Notes: a model not told the origin generated them from the sequence alone. DNA of 64,000 bases from Syngnathus acus (GCF_901709675.1 NC_051087.1:1630001-1694000); one strand, 5' to 3'; shown: positions 44,165-59,959, numbered from the stretch's first letter. Program-made: numbers and translations.

Positions 44165-47100
44165 ATGGCTTCATCACTGGTGGCCCACGCTGGGCTGGTG
44201 CTGCTTTTCTCCATGGCGTCCGCCGTAAGTCCAAAACAAAATTGTCGTTGCCTTTTTGTCAAAACAAAACAGCTGTTTTATTTATTTTTTGAATTCTAGC
44301 AAATCCGAGGAGACAACATTGGCATCAGAAACGACAACAGCATGACGTGCCACCCCAACGACGGCTTTGTGAGTACGCGCCCGAAGCCGCCCGCCGATTC
44401 TCCGAGCGTCGTCACCGATGCGCTGAGTCGCCGTTTCAGGGCAAGTACTGTCCCACCACGTGCGGCGTGGCCGACTACATGCAAAAATACACGTCCAGTG
44501 CCCACGACAATCTGGACGCTCTGCAAAATGAGCTGGAGAGCATCACCAACCTGACGCAGGGAGTGCAACAACAGGTCATTTACATGAAAGACAGCATTCA
44601 AACGGTCCAGAAGAACATCAACCCTGGTAAGTTGCTCATCATCCTCTTCAACTAGCAATGTGATTAGCTAACAATTAGCATTGTTGTTGTTACAGCAAGC
44701 GGAGCTCGAAACACGAACGGTGCAAGAAGAGTCGAAAGAAAATTTGCACACATTCTTTATCCTCTGCAAAAAATGACTATGAAATCTTTTTTTTTTTTCA
44801 TTTTTGAACAAGTCATCCAAATATCAAATCAAATATCTAATATCATGCTACAGTGTCATAATATCAACATGCAATCAATGCTCTTTAATGTCCATTGAGA
44901 ACAATAGTGGGCCTAAAACGGAGCCCTGTATCTCGATATATCATACCGTATCGTTATCGCACAGGTCGGGAATTATATTTATTTTATACAGTATTGTAGG
45001 ATATTATACGAGGCTATGGTTACATTGGACCGATCGTTTTTTGAATGGAACGACGGGCCAGAGCAGGAATTAAAAGTCACGTCAAACATGTCCGACTTGT
45101 CTTTGTAGACGTCTACTTCCAAAGGTCGTCCAATATGCTGGATGACGTAGTTCGCTTTGATAGGATCATCATTGAACAAGAGCAGCAAATAAAGTAAGTG
45201 GACCAAAGCCAACTTTGAGCTTTGTTTTGAAATACGATGAGAACATTTTTGAACCTAGCATGACTTTTGCCGCAGCGAACTGGATGATGCGGTCTCCGCC
45301 AACGAGAGGCGAATGGCGGACTTGAAGATGCTCTCCATCCAGCTGCAGAAGACGTGTAGCGAGCCCTGCAAGGACAGCGTTGAGATTCAGCCCATTACAG
45401 GAACAGGTACAAATTTGACAAAAATGGTGCCCTGACTCGCCCACGCGCACACGAGATGACCTTTAGATTGTGTCCCAACATTTGTACCCTTTCAGTGTTT
45501 AGTCAGAGGCAGCAAAAATCAATATGTTACGTAAGCGGAAGGTAAACAGATGGAATTTGGCGCAAAGTAGCGGGAACAAACGCACTGCAGTTTGTGACTG
45601 TTGGAAAACCAATTTAAAATACCAAACACAATATTAAATTCAATCATTTTATATATATATATATGAAAAATATATAAAAATATAAATTAAAAAAAATTGA
45701 AACTACAATCAAATTTTAGATCTTTTTTTTTTTCACTCAATTTTTTTTTTTACTTCATCAAGATCAGGTTCTCTTCTCTGGTTCTGACTGACGACATAAT
45801 GTTGTTGTTTTTCCTTGATCAGATTGCCAGGATATCGCCAACAAAGGTGCCAGCATCAGCGGTATTTACTACGTCAAGCCGGCCCAAGCCACCCAACAGT
45901 TCCTGGTCTACTGCGAGATTGACAGCTTTGGGCGCGGCTTCACCGTCATCCAGAGGGTTTGTAGCTTCTCAAAAGTCGGTTAGCGTTGATTCCAGCTCAG
46001 TGGCCTAGTGGTAGAGTGTCCGCCCTGAGACTGGAAGGTTGTGGGTTCAAACCCCGGCCGGGTCATACCAAAGACTATAAAAATGGGACCCATTGCCTCC
46101 CTGCTTGGCACTCAGCATTAAGGGTTGGAATTGGGGGGTTAGATCACCAACTGATTCCCGAGCGCGGCACCGCTGCTGCTCACTGCTCCCCTCTCCCCCA
46201 GGGGATGGATTAAAATCACACGGGGATGGGTTAAATGCAGAGGACAAATTTCACCACACCCAGGTGTGTGTGTGACGATCATTGGGACTTTAATCTTTTT
46301 TAATCTTTTTTTCAAATCTGAGAACTGCTAAATGAGCTTTGTTTTTTTTATGGCATCTTTAGAGGCGGGATGGTAGCGTGAACTTCCACAAGGACTGGAT
46401 CCAGTACAAGGAGGGCTTCGGCTACCTCTCCCCCGACGACAGCACCGAGTTCTGGCTCGGCAACGAGAAGATCCACCTGCTGTCCGTCAGCAGCAGCATC
46501 CAAATGGTGCTCAGGATAGAGCTGGTCGATTGGGACGGCAACAAAAGGTACGCCCCCGACCACATCGGGTCGCAAACGTAAAACAATCTCTCGACGTGAA
46601 CGCGAACGTCCCTTGCAGGCACGCCGACTACGCCATGTTCCGGGTGGGGCCGGAGAGCGACATGTACCGCCTGACCTACGGCTACTACTTTGGCGGCGAC
46701 GCGGGTGACGCCTTCAACGGCTTTGACTTTGGCGACGATCCCAGTGACCTGACCTACACGTCGCACAACGGCATGCAATTCAGCACCTTCGACAAGGACA
46801 ACGACAAGTACGAAGGCAACTGCGCCCTGCAGGACGGCTCGGGTTGGTGGATGAACCGCTGCCACGCCGCCCATTTGAACGGAAAATTCTACCAGGGTGG
46901 GTTGATCAAGTAGTCACACTTCAAGTACTCTCGTAAAAGTTCTGATCCAGTACGTAAAATGATACCGTATGCTAACCGATAGTGAATTGGGTTCATTTTT
47001 GGACATCCTCCAGGTGGGCGCTACACCGAAAAGGACGCCGGCGAGTTCGGCTATGACAACGGCATCATCTGGGTGACGTGGCACAACCGCTGGTACTCGT

Positions 47101-47213
47101 TGAAGGAGACCACCATGAAGATCATCCCCGTAACACGCATCGCGGCAGAAGGCGGACAGCAGGCGGGTGTGAAGCAGTTTGGAATGATTCAACAACAACA
47201 AAAACTTTATTAA
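44165..47213 (+). CDS. fgg: Fibrinogen gamma chain
   Basis: Secreted clotting protein that assembles with alpha and beta chains. Nine exons in phase: 44165-44224, 44300-44368, 44440-44626, 45109-45193, 45276-45406, 45823-45956, 46363-46547, 46619-46896, 47014-47213, giving 442 residues. A signal peptide ends near SMASA; the disulfide ring CPTTC and the closing CSEPC bound the coiled coil; and the fibrinogen C-domain starts at [10 protein letters not shown]. Within it are [23 protein letters not shown], the calcium-binding [12 protein letters not shown] and [13 protein letters not shown], the polymerisation pocket region. The cross-linking tail reads [10 protein letters not shown] and ends QQQQKLY. 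Gamma rather than beta because of CPTTCG and the [10 protein letters not shown] start. A SINE sits in intron 6. AATAAA at 47252 is the likely poly(A) signal. No fga or fgb lies beside it in this window. Confidence 0.96.
45993..46300 (+). mobile_element. tRNA-derived SINE in fgg intron 6
   Basis: The head has RNA polymerase III boxes (AGCTCAGTGGCCTAGTGG as A box; GGTTCAAACCC as B box). The body runs through CACACGGGGATGGGTTAAAT and GCAGAGGACAAATTTCACCA to a (GT)n and a CATTGGGACTTTAATC tail. The element is full-length in appearance. Related copies lie at 28336-28497 (antisense, 3' half) and 49005-49080 (head only). Confidence 0.88.
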
Positions 47214-47980
47214 GGAACATTATTGTCGTTGTTCGTTATTGTTTGAAGCTCTGAATAAAGTTTTGTTTTTGCCAAGCGTACTTAACTCAGTTGCTTATCT
47301 CCAGGTGGGTGACCCCTGAGCCCCCCCTTTTGCACAGCACTGGTCCCTAAGCACAAGGAAACGCTCGCTAGTTCTGAGATTTCATTGTGTGCCCTGTACC
47401 AATGAGATTCTCGACTGTCTAGCCAAAGGCGCCCCCTGGTGTTGGAAAGCTCAGTTGCAGGTCATAAATCTAGCTCATATTGTTGAAAGGTGCAACAGTG
47501 CATTATTTCGGTGTCTTTCGGATTCTTTTCAACTGGCCTTTTTTTTTCAGATTCACAAATCACAAAAATGATGATTTTGATTGTTTAAAAAGAACTGTTT
47601 GTACCAGCCTACTTCATCTACTAGCAAATTGTTTTTGAGGCATCTCTTCATTTGGTTAACTATTAATTGGTAAACATGAGTTAGTACATAGAGTACACTA
47701 AACTTTGAACTTATGACGCACAAATTAACTAGTGAATTGATTTTGTCATAAACGTGCCTCCTTAATAGATCGATGCATTTAAAAATAAAAGTACCCTATT
47801 TTCCGAACTATCATTATAGTCCGGTGCGCCTTATATATGGCTCAATTGATGGATTTGTTGATCCATACTGGTTGTACATAGTGCTCTGCCAAAATGTTTC
47901 AGTACGTTTTAGTACGACTAGTAAATTACAAGGTCGCATCGCTTTCCAGCATTACGGCAACCGTGGTCTAGCGTTGGCTC
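47214..47980. other. Intergenic downstream of fgg
   Basis: No gene. From about 47795 the sequence CCCTATTTTCCGAACTATCA and GTGCGCCTTATATATGG resembles a dispersed fish repeat that I recognise by its 'TATTTTCCGGACTATAA ... GCGCCTTATA' pattern. Confidence 0.5.
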
Positions 47981-48578
47981 GTGAGTGAACGATTCGTTCA
48001 AAGGAACGAATCCTTTCCGTGAACGAGAGTGAACGAATCACTTCCTAAAGTCATTCGTTCTTTATTCTGTTCATATGACTTCAACCAGTAGGTGTCGGTA
48101 ATGCGCATTGAAGCTGGTGCCACCTCGCCGTAAAACAAAACGAAGAAGAAAATGACATAACTTCCCGTTCACCATCAACTGAACGGATCTGTGAGTGAAC
48201 GAGTCAGTGAGTGAGTGATTTGCATTTCGAGTTCATCGCGAGACCGGATCAGTGAGGGAACGAATCGTGACTTTCTCGTTCGCGAACGACTTAATGGGTC
48301 AACTGCCTTCCTTCCCGTGCATCAACGGATCAGTCAGTGAACGTGTTGCGTGAACTATGTAAGCCAGAATGTAGATTTACGATTTGCCAAGGAAAGAAAG
48401 ATCAGTGCGCTCACTGAAACACCACTTGTTTTATGCACGTTTTCTCCAAGCTAACGGCTAACCATATTGCAGGAAGGGATGCGCCGGCCGTTATGCAACA
48501 ACGGGGAGATTCTGCTTCTCTTTGGGTCATCTTGATTGTATAACACTTTTTTAAATAACGTGTATGCATATATAAAAA

Positions 48579-48855
48579 TTGTTATCCAATATATCTACTG
48601 CAATTTCACATTAGATTGCTGGTTTGAAATTTAACATTATTATTATTTTAATAAACATTTATATAAAAACTTTTCTGGTGTTTTATTCCTTGCTTTTATA
48701 TTCTTTTATATTATTTTAGAACATAAAAATCAGACATTTGGTTAACTGCTTTATATGTTTGACGTTGTTACATGAGTTGGTGTCCCCTTAAATAACAAAT
48801 GTCGGCATAACGGGTTTTCCCCCAACCTTTTATTCAAACACATTCGGTATAATAA
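48579..48855 (+). repeat. Left arm of long inverted repeat
   Basis: It starts TTGTTATCCAATATATCTAC and ends CAAACACATTCGGTATAATA. It pairs as reverse complement with 51774-52060, with strong but imperfect identity by eye along its length. Confidence 0.88.
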
Positions 48856-49192
48856 TGCTATTAACTGCAACCCAACAAATACAAAATTAAAACACCGATG
48901 TCGACATACAGGGCTGGACTGGGAGATTATTTTCAGGCCAGGAGTCAGTAGAGGCCTTGCCCTCACGAGCATGTTCACCCCCACACTTAAATGCATGGTA
49001 CAAGGTCTAGCTCAGTGGCCTAATGGTAGTGTGTGCCCTGAGACTGGAAGATTGTGGTTTCAAAACCCTGGCCTGGCCAGTTGAATGGATGACTATTGTT
49101 GGGTCTTTACCTTTTTACAAGCAAAACGTATTTGTGCGCACACACATGCACACAATCATTCTCTGGGTTTTGTTATCTTTGTCACAGATATC

Positions 49193-49260
49193 TCAGAGAG
49201 AGAGAGAGAGAGAGTCAGAGAGAGAGAGAGAGAGAGTCAGAGAGAGAGAGAGAGAGAGAT
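49193..49260. repeat. (GA)n microsatellite
   Basis: Runs of GAGAGAGA interrupted by two GTCA steps, next to the SINE head. Confidence 0.9.
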
Positions 49261-49432
49261 TGGAACGCAGCCCGAGAGTTAGGGTTTCGAACTAGGGTTT
49301 AAAGCTAGGGGTAGGTCTTCAAAGTAGTGTTTCATGCTAGGGTTAGGGTTTCAAAGTAGAGTTTAAAACCAGGGTTAGGGTTTCAAAGTAGGATTTCCTA
49401 CTCGAGTTAGGCTTTCAAAGTAAAGCACAGAT

Positions 49433-51690
49433 GTCTCACTCCAGCCCTCGGGGCCGCGTTCCAACATGTCCAAGATTCCCTCGTTAAGTGCACCTGCGTG
49501 AAAAGTTTTAGCTACTTTCACGTTCAAGTGTACCTAATAACAGGCCACTTTATTAGGGAAATATCATGGTCAAAGGTCACAGGTGTCAAGCTCTAGTCTT
49601 GGGGCCGCGTTCCAATATGTTTTCCAGGTTACCCTCGTTAAACACACCTGCGTGAAAAGTTTTAGCTCCTTTCACGTTCCGCGGGAGCTAAAACTTTTCA
49701 CGCAGGTGCGCTTAACGAGGGAATCGCACGGACACTCCATTAGGTACACCGCCATTTTCAAGTGTACCTAATAACAGGCCACTTTATTAGGGAAATATCA
49801 TGGTCAAAGGTCACAGGTTGTCAAGCTCTAGTCTTGGGGCCGCGTTCCAATATGTTTTCCAGGTTACCCTCGTTAAACACACCTGCGTGAAAAGTTTCAG
49901 CTACTTTCACGCTCCGCGGGAGCTAAAACTTTTCACGCAGGTGCGCTTAACGAGGGAATCACACGGACACTCCATTAGGTACACCGCCATTTTCAAGTGT
50001 ACCTAATAACAGGCCACTTTATTAGGGAAATATCATGGTCAAAGGTCACAGGTGTCAAGCTCTAGTCTTGGGGCCGCGTTCCAATATGTTTTCCAGGTTA
50101 CCCTCGTTAAACACACCTGCGTGAAAAGTTTCAGCTACTTTCACGTTCCGCGGGAGCTAAAACTTTTCACGCAGGTGCGCTTAACGAGGGAATCACACGG
50201 CCACTCCATTAGGTACACCGCCATTTTCAAGTGTACCTAATAACAGGCCACTTTATTAGGGAAATATCATGGTCAAAGGTCACAGGTGTCAAGCTCGAGT
50301 CTTGGGGCCGCGTTCCAATATGTTTTCCAGGTTACCCTCGTTAAACACACCTGCGTGAAAAGTTTTAGCTCCTTTCACGTTCCGCGGGAGCTAAAACTTT
50401 TCACGCAGGTGCGCTTAACGAGGGAATCACACAGACACTCCATTAGGTACACCGCCATTTTCAAGTGTACCTAATAACAGGCCACTTTATTAGGGAAATA
50501 TCATGGTCAAAGGTCACAGGTGTCAAGCTCGAGTCTTGGGGCCGCGTTCCAATATGTTTTCCAGGTTACCCTCGTTAAACGCACCTGCGTGAAAAGTTTT
50601 AGCTCCTTTCACGTTCCGCAGGAGCTAAAACTTTTCACGCAGGTGCGCTTAACGAGGGAATCACACGGACACTCCATTAGGTACACCGCCATTTTCAAGT
50701 GTACCTAATAACAGGCCACTTTATTAGGGAAATATCATGGTCAAAGGTCACAGGTGTCAAGCTCTAGTCTTGGGGCCGCGTTCCAATATGTTTTCCAGGT
50801 TACCCTCGTTAAACGCACCTGCGTGAAAAGTTTTAGCTACTTTCACGTTCCGCAGGAGCTAAAACTTTTCACGCAGGTGCGCTTAACGAGGGAATCACAT
50901 GGACACTCCATTAGGTACACCGCCATTTTCAAGTGTACCTAATAACAGGCCACTTTATTAGGGAAATATCATGGTCAAAGGTCACAGGTGTCAAGCTCGA
51001 GTCTTGGGGCCGCGTTCCAATATGTTTTCCAGGTTACCCTCGTTAAACACACCTGCGTGAAAAGTTTTAGCTCCTTTCACGTTCCGCGGGAGCTAAAACT
51101 TTTCACGCAGGTGCGCTTAACGAGGGAATCACACAGACACTCCATTAGGTACACCGCCATTTTCAAGTGTACCTAATAACAGGCCACTTTATTAGGGAAA
51201 TATCATGGTCAAAGGTCACAGGTGTCAAGCTCTAGTCTTGGGGCCGCGTTCCAATATGTTTTCCAGGTTACCCTCGTTAAACACACCTGCGTGAAAAGTT
51301 TTAGCTCCTTTCACGTTCCGCAGAAGCTAAAACTTTTCACGCAGGTGCGCTTAACGAGGGAATCACACGGCCACTCCATTAGGTACACCGCCATTTTCAA
51401 GTGTACCTAATAACAGGCCACTTTATTAGGGAAATATCATGGTCAAAGGTCACAGGTGTCAAGCTCTAGTCTTGGGGCCGCGTTCCAATATGTTTTCCAG
51501 GTTACCCTCGTTAAACACACCTGCGTGAAAAGTTTTAGCTCCTTTCACGTTCCGCAGAAGCTAAAACTTTTCACGCAGGTGCGCTTAACGAGGGAATCAC
51601 TCGGACACTCCATTAGGTACACCGCCATTGTCAAGTGTACCGAATAACAGGCCACTTTATTAGGGAAATATCATGGTCAAAGGTATCAAG
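49433..51690. repeat. 234-bp satellite array, nine full units plus truncated ends
   Basis: Units recur every 234 bp (landmarks 49583, 49817, 50052, 50286, 50520, 50754, 50988, 51222, 51456) with very few differences. Each holds a long inverted pair, ACACCTGCGTGAAAAGTTTT and its complement, separated by about 20 bp, then TTAGGTACAC/GTGTACCTAA as a second pair, then ATCATGGTCAAAGGTCACAG. A shorter leading unit (about 49433-49568) lacks the second half of the long hairpin. The 62-residue open frame in each unit is a product of the repeat and is not a gene. Confidence 0.95.
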
Positions 51691-51773
51691 GTCTAGTCCT
51701 ACGATTTCATACTTCCAGTACGGCCCTGAATGCCGTTATTTATAATAAATATTATGTAAAATATATTATAATC

Positions 51774-52060
51774 GTTATTATACCGAATGTGTTTGAATAA
51801 AAGGTTGAAAAAAAAATCCATTATGTCGAAATTTTTTATTTTGGGGGACACCAACTCATATAACAACATAAAACACATACATATTGTCATATAAAGCAAT
51901 TAACCAAATGTCTGATTTTTATGTTTCAATTGGCGAATATAAAAACAAGGAATAAAACACCAGACAAGTTTTAACATAAATGTTTATTAAAATAATATTA
52001 AAAGTAAATCTCAAATCAGCAATCTAATGTGAAATTGCAGTAGATATATTGGATAACAAT
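51774..52060 (-). repeat. Right arm of long inverted repeat
   Basis: It is the reverse complement of 48579-48855: both contain the words for AATCAGACATTTGGTTAA, GAGTTGGTGTCCCC and TTTTATTCAAACACATTCGG. The arms are about 2.9 kb apart. Confidence 0.88.
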
Positions 52061-52950
52061 ATTTATTCATATTTATGAAATACACTTGTCAATAAACTTG
52101 AACTTGCACATTTAAAACTTGCAATGATTGCTCAATCACAAAATATTTAACACATTGGAACAAAAACAGATACAACATTTGAAATTTACACACTTGTGTT
52201 TTGAATAAATCACATTTCCCAATAGACTAGATTTTACTGTTATTTCAAACTCAACATTTTGAGATGTCTCGGAATGCCAGATGGAGGAAAATCTTTCCAA
52301 TCACCATCCGGTCGGTGGTTGAGGATCCTCCAACTTGACGTTGATGCAGCTTTTACGTTGTCTACAGGTGGAGCTTTTGGTTGACCGCATGCTGGCATCT
52401 GTGAAAACAAAATGGATGGATCAGTATATTTATTAAAATCACTAACAATCATAACAGTTTCAAAGATGGATCGGTAAAGGTTCTGTATATTCCCCCCCCT
52501 TGCATTAGCTGTGTCATTATAATAATAATACATATAATATTATTGATAGCATAATAACAAACAAGTTGTGACTTCCAAATGTTCCATTTTTAAGTTGTTC
52601 CACACTGTTGATTAATTCATCATGAAAGTTAGCAAAACGAGGTTAGCTTGGTTAGCTTGAAGGACCTCACATAAGTGAGAGCTATCACCCGATACATTTT
52701 ACCCATCAACTAAAACGGCTTACTTTGAGCTGAATTTAGCAGCCCACACTATGTTTGTCGATTAATTCTCAGGAAAGTTAGCAACACGAAGTCACCTAGC
52801 ACGACCTTAGCGGAGTGAGAGCGAGCGCGATAGCAAAATAAAGCTTACCTTTCGACCAAAACGCGGACTTCGTTGAACGATTCGTTTGAACGACTCTTTT
52901 GGCTGAACTGATTCTAAAGATTCAGTTCACTTAAACGAACTGGAATGCAC

Positions 52951-53430
52951 ATCACTACCGGCCCGAGATATTTTTGTGTATATGAATATGAATATTTGTA
53001 TGTTCTCCTTCCCCCTATGTAGTAAATATAGAGTCGGTTTTCCTCCATATGTCCGCTGTCGCACGGACGACACACCCCTGCAAGCTGCGCTCGCTCACGC
53101 ACGCGCACGCACACAGACTGCTGCGTCAGGTTAGCATGCAGCAGCAGCGACCAAACAGGAAGTGAGAAAAATCCGCCAGCGTGTGTCGTGGGCGGGGCGT
53201 TCTCGCACAAGTTACCATTCAAAGCACGTCATCGTCTTTAATTTTGAAGGCATACACCGGACGTGCTCGTCTCCTGCTTTGTAGCTTGACGCTGATTTAC
53301 TCAGGTACGCATCCCCGCCGAGGGCAAAGGAAGAGAAAAGACGAAGAACCACCCATTCATTCGTCCATCCATCCAGCGAGCCCAGCATCCTTGTTTTTTT
53401 TAGCCGGACGCCAAGCATCCCACGACGGCC
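52951..53430. other. cpe: cpe upstream and 5' untranslated region
   Basis: Contains CGCACGCACGCGCAC-type alternating sequence at about 53093-53115 and a GC-rich segment near 53180-53200 (GGGCGGGGCG, an Sp1-like box) about 230 bp before the ATG. A TATA box is not evident. Confidence 0.4.
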
Positions 53431-57462
<4,032 letters not shown>

Positions 57463-58604
57463 ACGGACGCCCGGATGACGCCCTGCTCCCATCAGTCCTT
57501 TTCTTTCTTTTCTTCCTTCATGTTTGAATAACCTCCACACACACACACACACGAAAGAGAAGGAACTTTGTTTCGTTTGCTGTCATTTTGTTGTTTATCG
57601 TGATGAGTGGTAACCACGGCAACCATCCTAATAATTAATGAGAGCTGAAGACACAAAAACGCACAAATCAATAAGGACTGATGATTTTTTAAATTTTTAG
57701 AAAATCATCAATGATTACAGCACAGCTTGGCTTTGAGCACAGAATGACTTCTTATGAATATTAACGTGTATCTATGAAAATATATCCAACTGTATTTATT
57801 AAAGAATAGCGAGAAATTATCGTGCGTGTTTTTGTAACGTCGAAAAAGCAAACCCAAAGCCATTCCTTCGTAAGGTGCAACACCCAAAAAGGAACCGTGA
57901 AAGCTTTTCTTCATTTCATTTGAATGCGCGAGGCAAAATATGAACTCATACATGTCATGTATGGAAGATATGATGAATGTATAGCTGTTGGAAAATGAGC
58001 ATATATAAGAATGAAACTGATTCAACAAATAATAAAAGTCCCTGGTTATGTTGGCTGAGTGTACAGTGTGTATTTGTGCGTAATATTGCATACCTTAAAT
58101 GTGTTAATCAATCATTTAAGCTGAAATCATTAAAAATAACCAGACAAAACTGCATCTTAACATGTTAATGCCATTTGATTGTCCCAAAAAAGTGAATACA
58201 AGATCAAATTTTAATATTTACAAAACCAAAGGTGAAAAAAACGAATATTGCACATGCACACAACAAAGTGATTATTAGCAAAATCATTATTTATAAAGTA
58301 GAAAATAAACATGGGAGAGCAAATGTGAAAAATGGAGTCAAGAAATGAAAATGTTTGTTTCTGTCTGTCATGCACAAGTATGAAAATAAAATTAACAAAG
58401 CTGAGAACATAGCCAGCTAGCTCTCATGTTTGGCTTGAGAAAAATTCAGGAGTACAAAAATAACAAACATCATTTGCATTTTTTCCAACAATCATTTCAT
58501 TTATGGAAATATTTGCTAAGTGTGATTTTATTCATTAAGTGAACTTTCAGAAAGTTGTACAAGCTTAACTGGCAGTGGAACCTTGAAATTCAAATTTTTT
58601 TTTT
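57463..58604. other. Intergenic between convergent cpe and sfrp2
   Basis: AT-rich, no gene. It serves as the 3' region for both convergent genes: AATAAA-type signals lie near 58029 (plus) and near 58527 (as TTTATT, minus). Confidence 0.5.
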
Positions 58605-59959
58605 TTAGCACTGCAACTTGCGTATACTCCGCGAAATCCTCTTGAAGTCGCGGCGGCCCTTCTGCCAGCGTTTGAGCGAGGTGACCACCAGGCGTCCGTC
58701 GTCCATCCTCTGTCCCACCACCAGGTAGGCGGCGTTGATGTCGTTGATCTCGTCGCAGACGCAGCGCAGCCCGTCTTTGAGCCACAGCGCCGTCTTGCGC
58801 AAGTCGCGCTCGCTGACGCCGTGCAACTTGTAGATGGTCTTGCTCTTGTTCTCCGGCACGATCCGTGTGTCGCCGTCCATGTACGAGATCTCCTTCACTT
58901 TGATTTTCAGAGCTCAAAGACAGAAAAAGGCCATTGTTACAATCCAAACAGACCAGATATTTACGATCAAATATAAAGATTAGTGTTGCGATTAGTGTTG
59001 TATTCTCCGGTTGAATGTAGAGCTGAGAACATGAATCGGCAAGTAATCGATTATCAGTTTAATCCTACTTGAATCATCGATTAATCGTTTGGAGGCATTT
59101 TTTAACCTGAGAATTGTCTAACGTCAGCCTCTCAAATGTAATTGTTTTTTAATTTCTGCTTGTTGCCGATACACAAAAAAAAAATCGTCTGAGCTTGGCA
59201 AGTTTGGAAAAATGTAGAAGATTTTTCAAACAGATCAACAATAATACTGAAGAAATGTCAATCGTGAGCGCTTACCAAAATCGTTTTTGCACAAGCTGTC
59301 CACGATCTCGTTGTCATTTTCATCGGTTTCCTTGCAGGCGTCACACACTCTGGGCACTGAAAGACAAAAAACACAACAACACTTCTGTAAGCTCATGAAT
59401 TTGTTGTGTTTGGAGGACGAGAGACGTCACTCGCACCTTCTCCGGCGTCAGGCACGGCGTTGCGGACGTCGGTGGGCGGGATGCACAAGTGCTCGCCGTC
59501 GTCGGCCGGGAAGGCGCGGCAGTCGAGCATGGGGGGCCACGGGAAGCCGAAAGCGGCCATGACGGGCGCGCAGCCGCGCTCCACGCCCTCGCACAGCGAG
59601 CGGCACGGCCGGACGGCCTCGTCCAGGTCGGGCAAGCAGACGGGCGCGAAGAGCGAGCAGAGGAATTTGCGGGTGTCCGGGTGGCAGCGCTTGTGCACCA
59701 GCGGGATCCACGAGGACGCCTGCTGCACCGCCTCGCTCATGCTCTCGTGGCCCAGCAGGTTGGGCAGACGCATGTCGCTGTACTCCATGTCCCGGCACAG
59801 CTGCAGCGAGGCTGGGATGGCTTTGCACTGGCTGCGCTTGTACGGGCGCTCCTCCGACTCCTCACGCGGGGCGCCCGACTCGTACGGGCCAGCGGACGCC
59901 CAAGCCGACGACGTCAGCAGCAGGGCCCACGCCGCGGACAAAGCCACTGCCGGCGTCAT
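58605..59959 (-). CDS. sfrp2: Secreted frizzled-related protein 2
   Basis: Secreted Wnt modulator. Three exons on the minus strand, 59959-59437, 59356-59276 and 58912-58605, join in phase and give 303 residues (human about 295). A signal peptide MTPAVALSAAWALLLTSSA is followed by the frizzled-type cysteine-rich domain (about 40-160): CKAIPASLQLCRDMEY, LPNLLGHESMSEA, CHPDTRKFLCSLFAPVCLP and PCRSLCEGVERGC, with the expected ten cysteines. The C-terminal netrin-like domain begins VCDACKETDENDNEIV and includes YKLHGVSERDLRKTALWLKD and ends RSIRKLQC. SFRP2 rather than SFRP1/5 because of the YSDMRLPNLLGHE and ERDLRKTALWLKD blocks and the neighbouring dchs2. The ATG at 59959 starts the signal peptide. 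Confidence 0.96.

Larger units (their letters stand above)
47980..52950. repeat. 5-kb repeat complex with inverted arms between fgg and cpe
   Basis: Outer parts are rich in GAACGA/TCGTTC words (47985-48320 and about 52855-52945, in opposite orientation). Inside are two inverted arms, a SINE head (49005-49080), a (GA)n tract (49193-49260), TTAGGGTTT-type short repeats (49280-49425) and a nine-unit 234-bp satellite. No transposase or other protein is encoded. It looks like a non-autonomous DNA transposon or nested set of them. Confidence 0.7.

Noticed and set aside
45993-46070. Stand-alone tRNA gene
   Set aside because: A and B boxes are present but they continue into a SINE body and the cloverleaf is not complete.
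49280-49425. Interstitial telomere (TTAGGG) repeat
   Set aside because: Only short TTAGGGTTT words separated by variable sequence; it is not a (TTAGGG)n run.
49583-51647. Nine repeated 62-63-codon open frames
   Set aside because: They are the same frame of the 234-bp satellite, partly using non-ATG starts, with no coding signature independent of the repeat.
49433-51690. CRISPR-like array
   Set aside because: The genome is a vertebrate and the units are contiguous near-identical repeats of 234 bp with no unique spacers and no cas genes.
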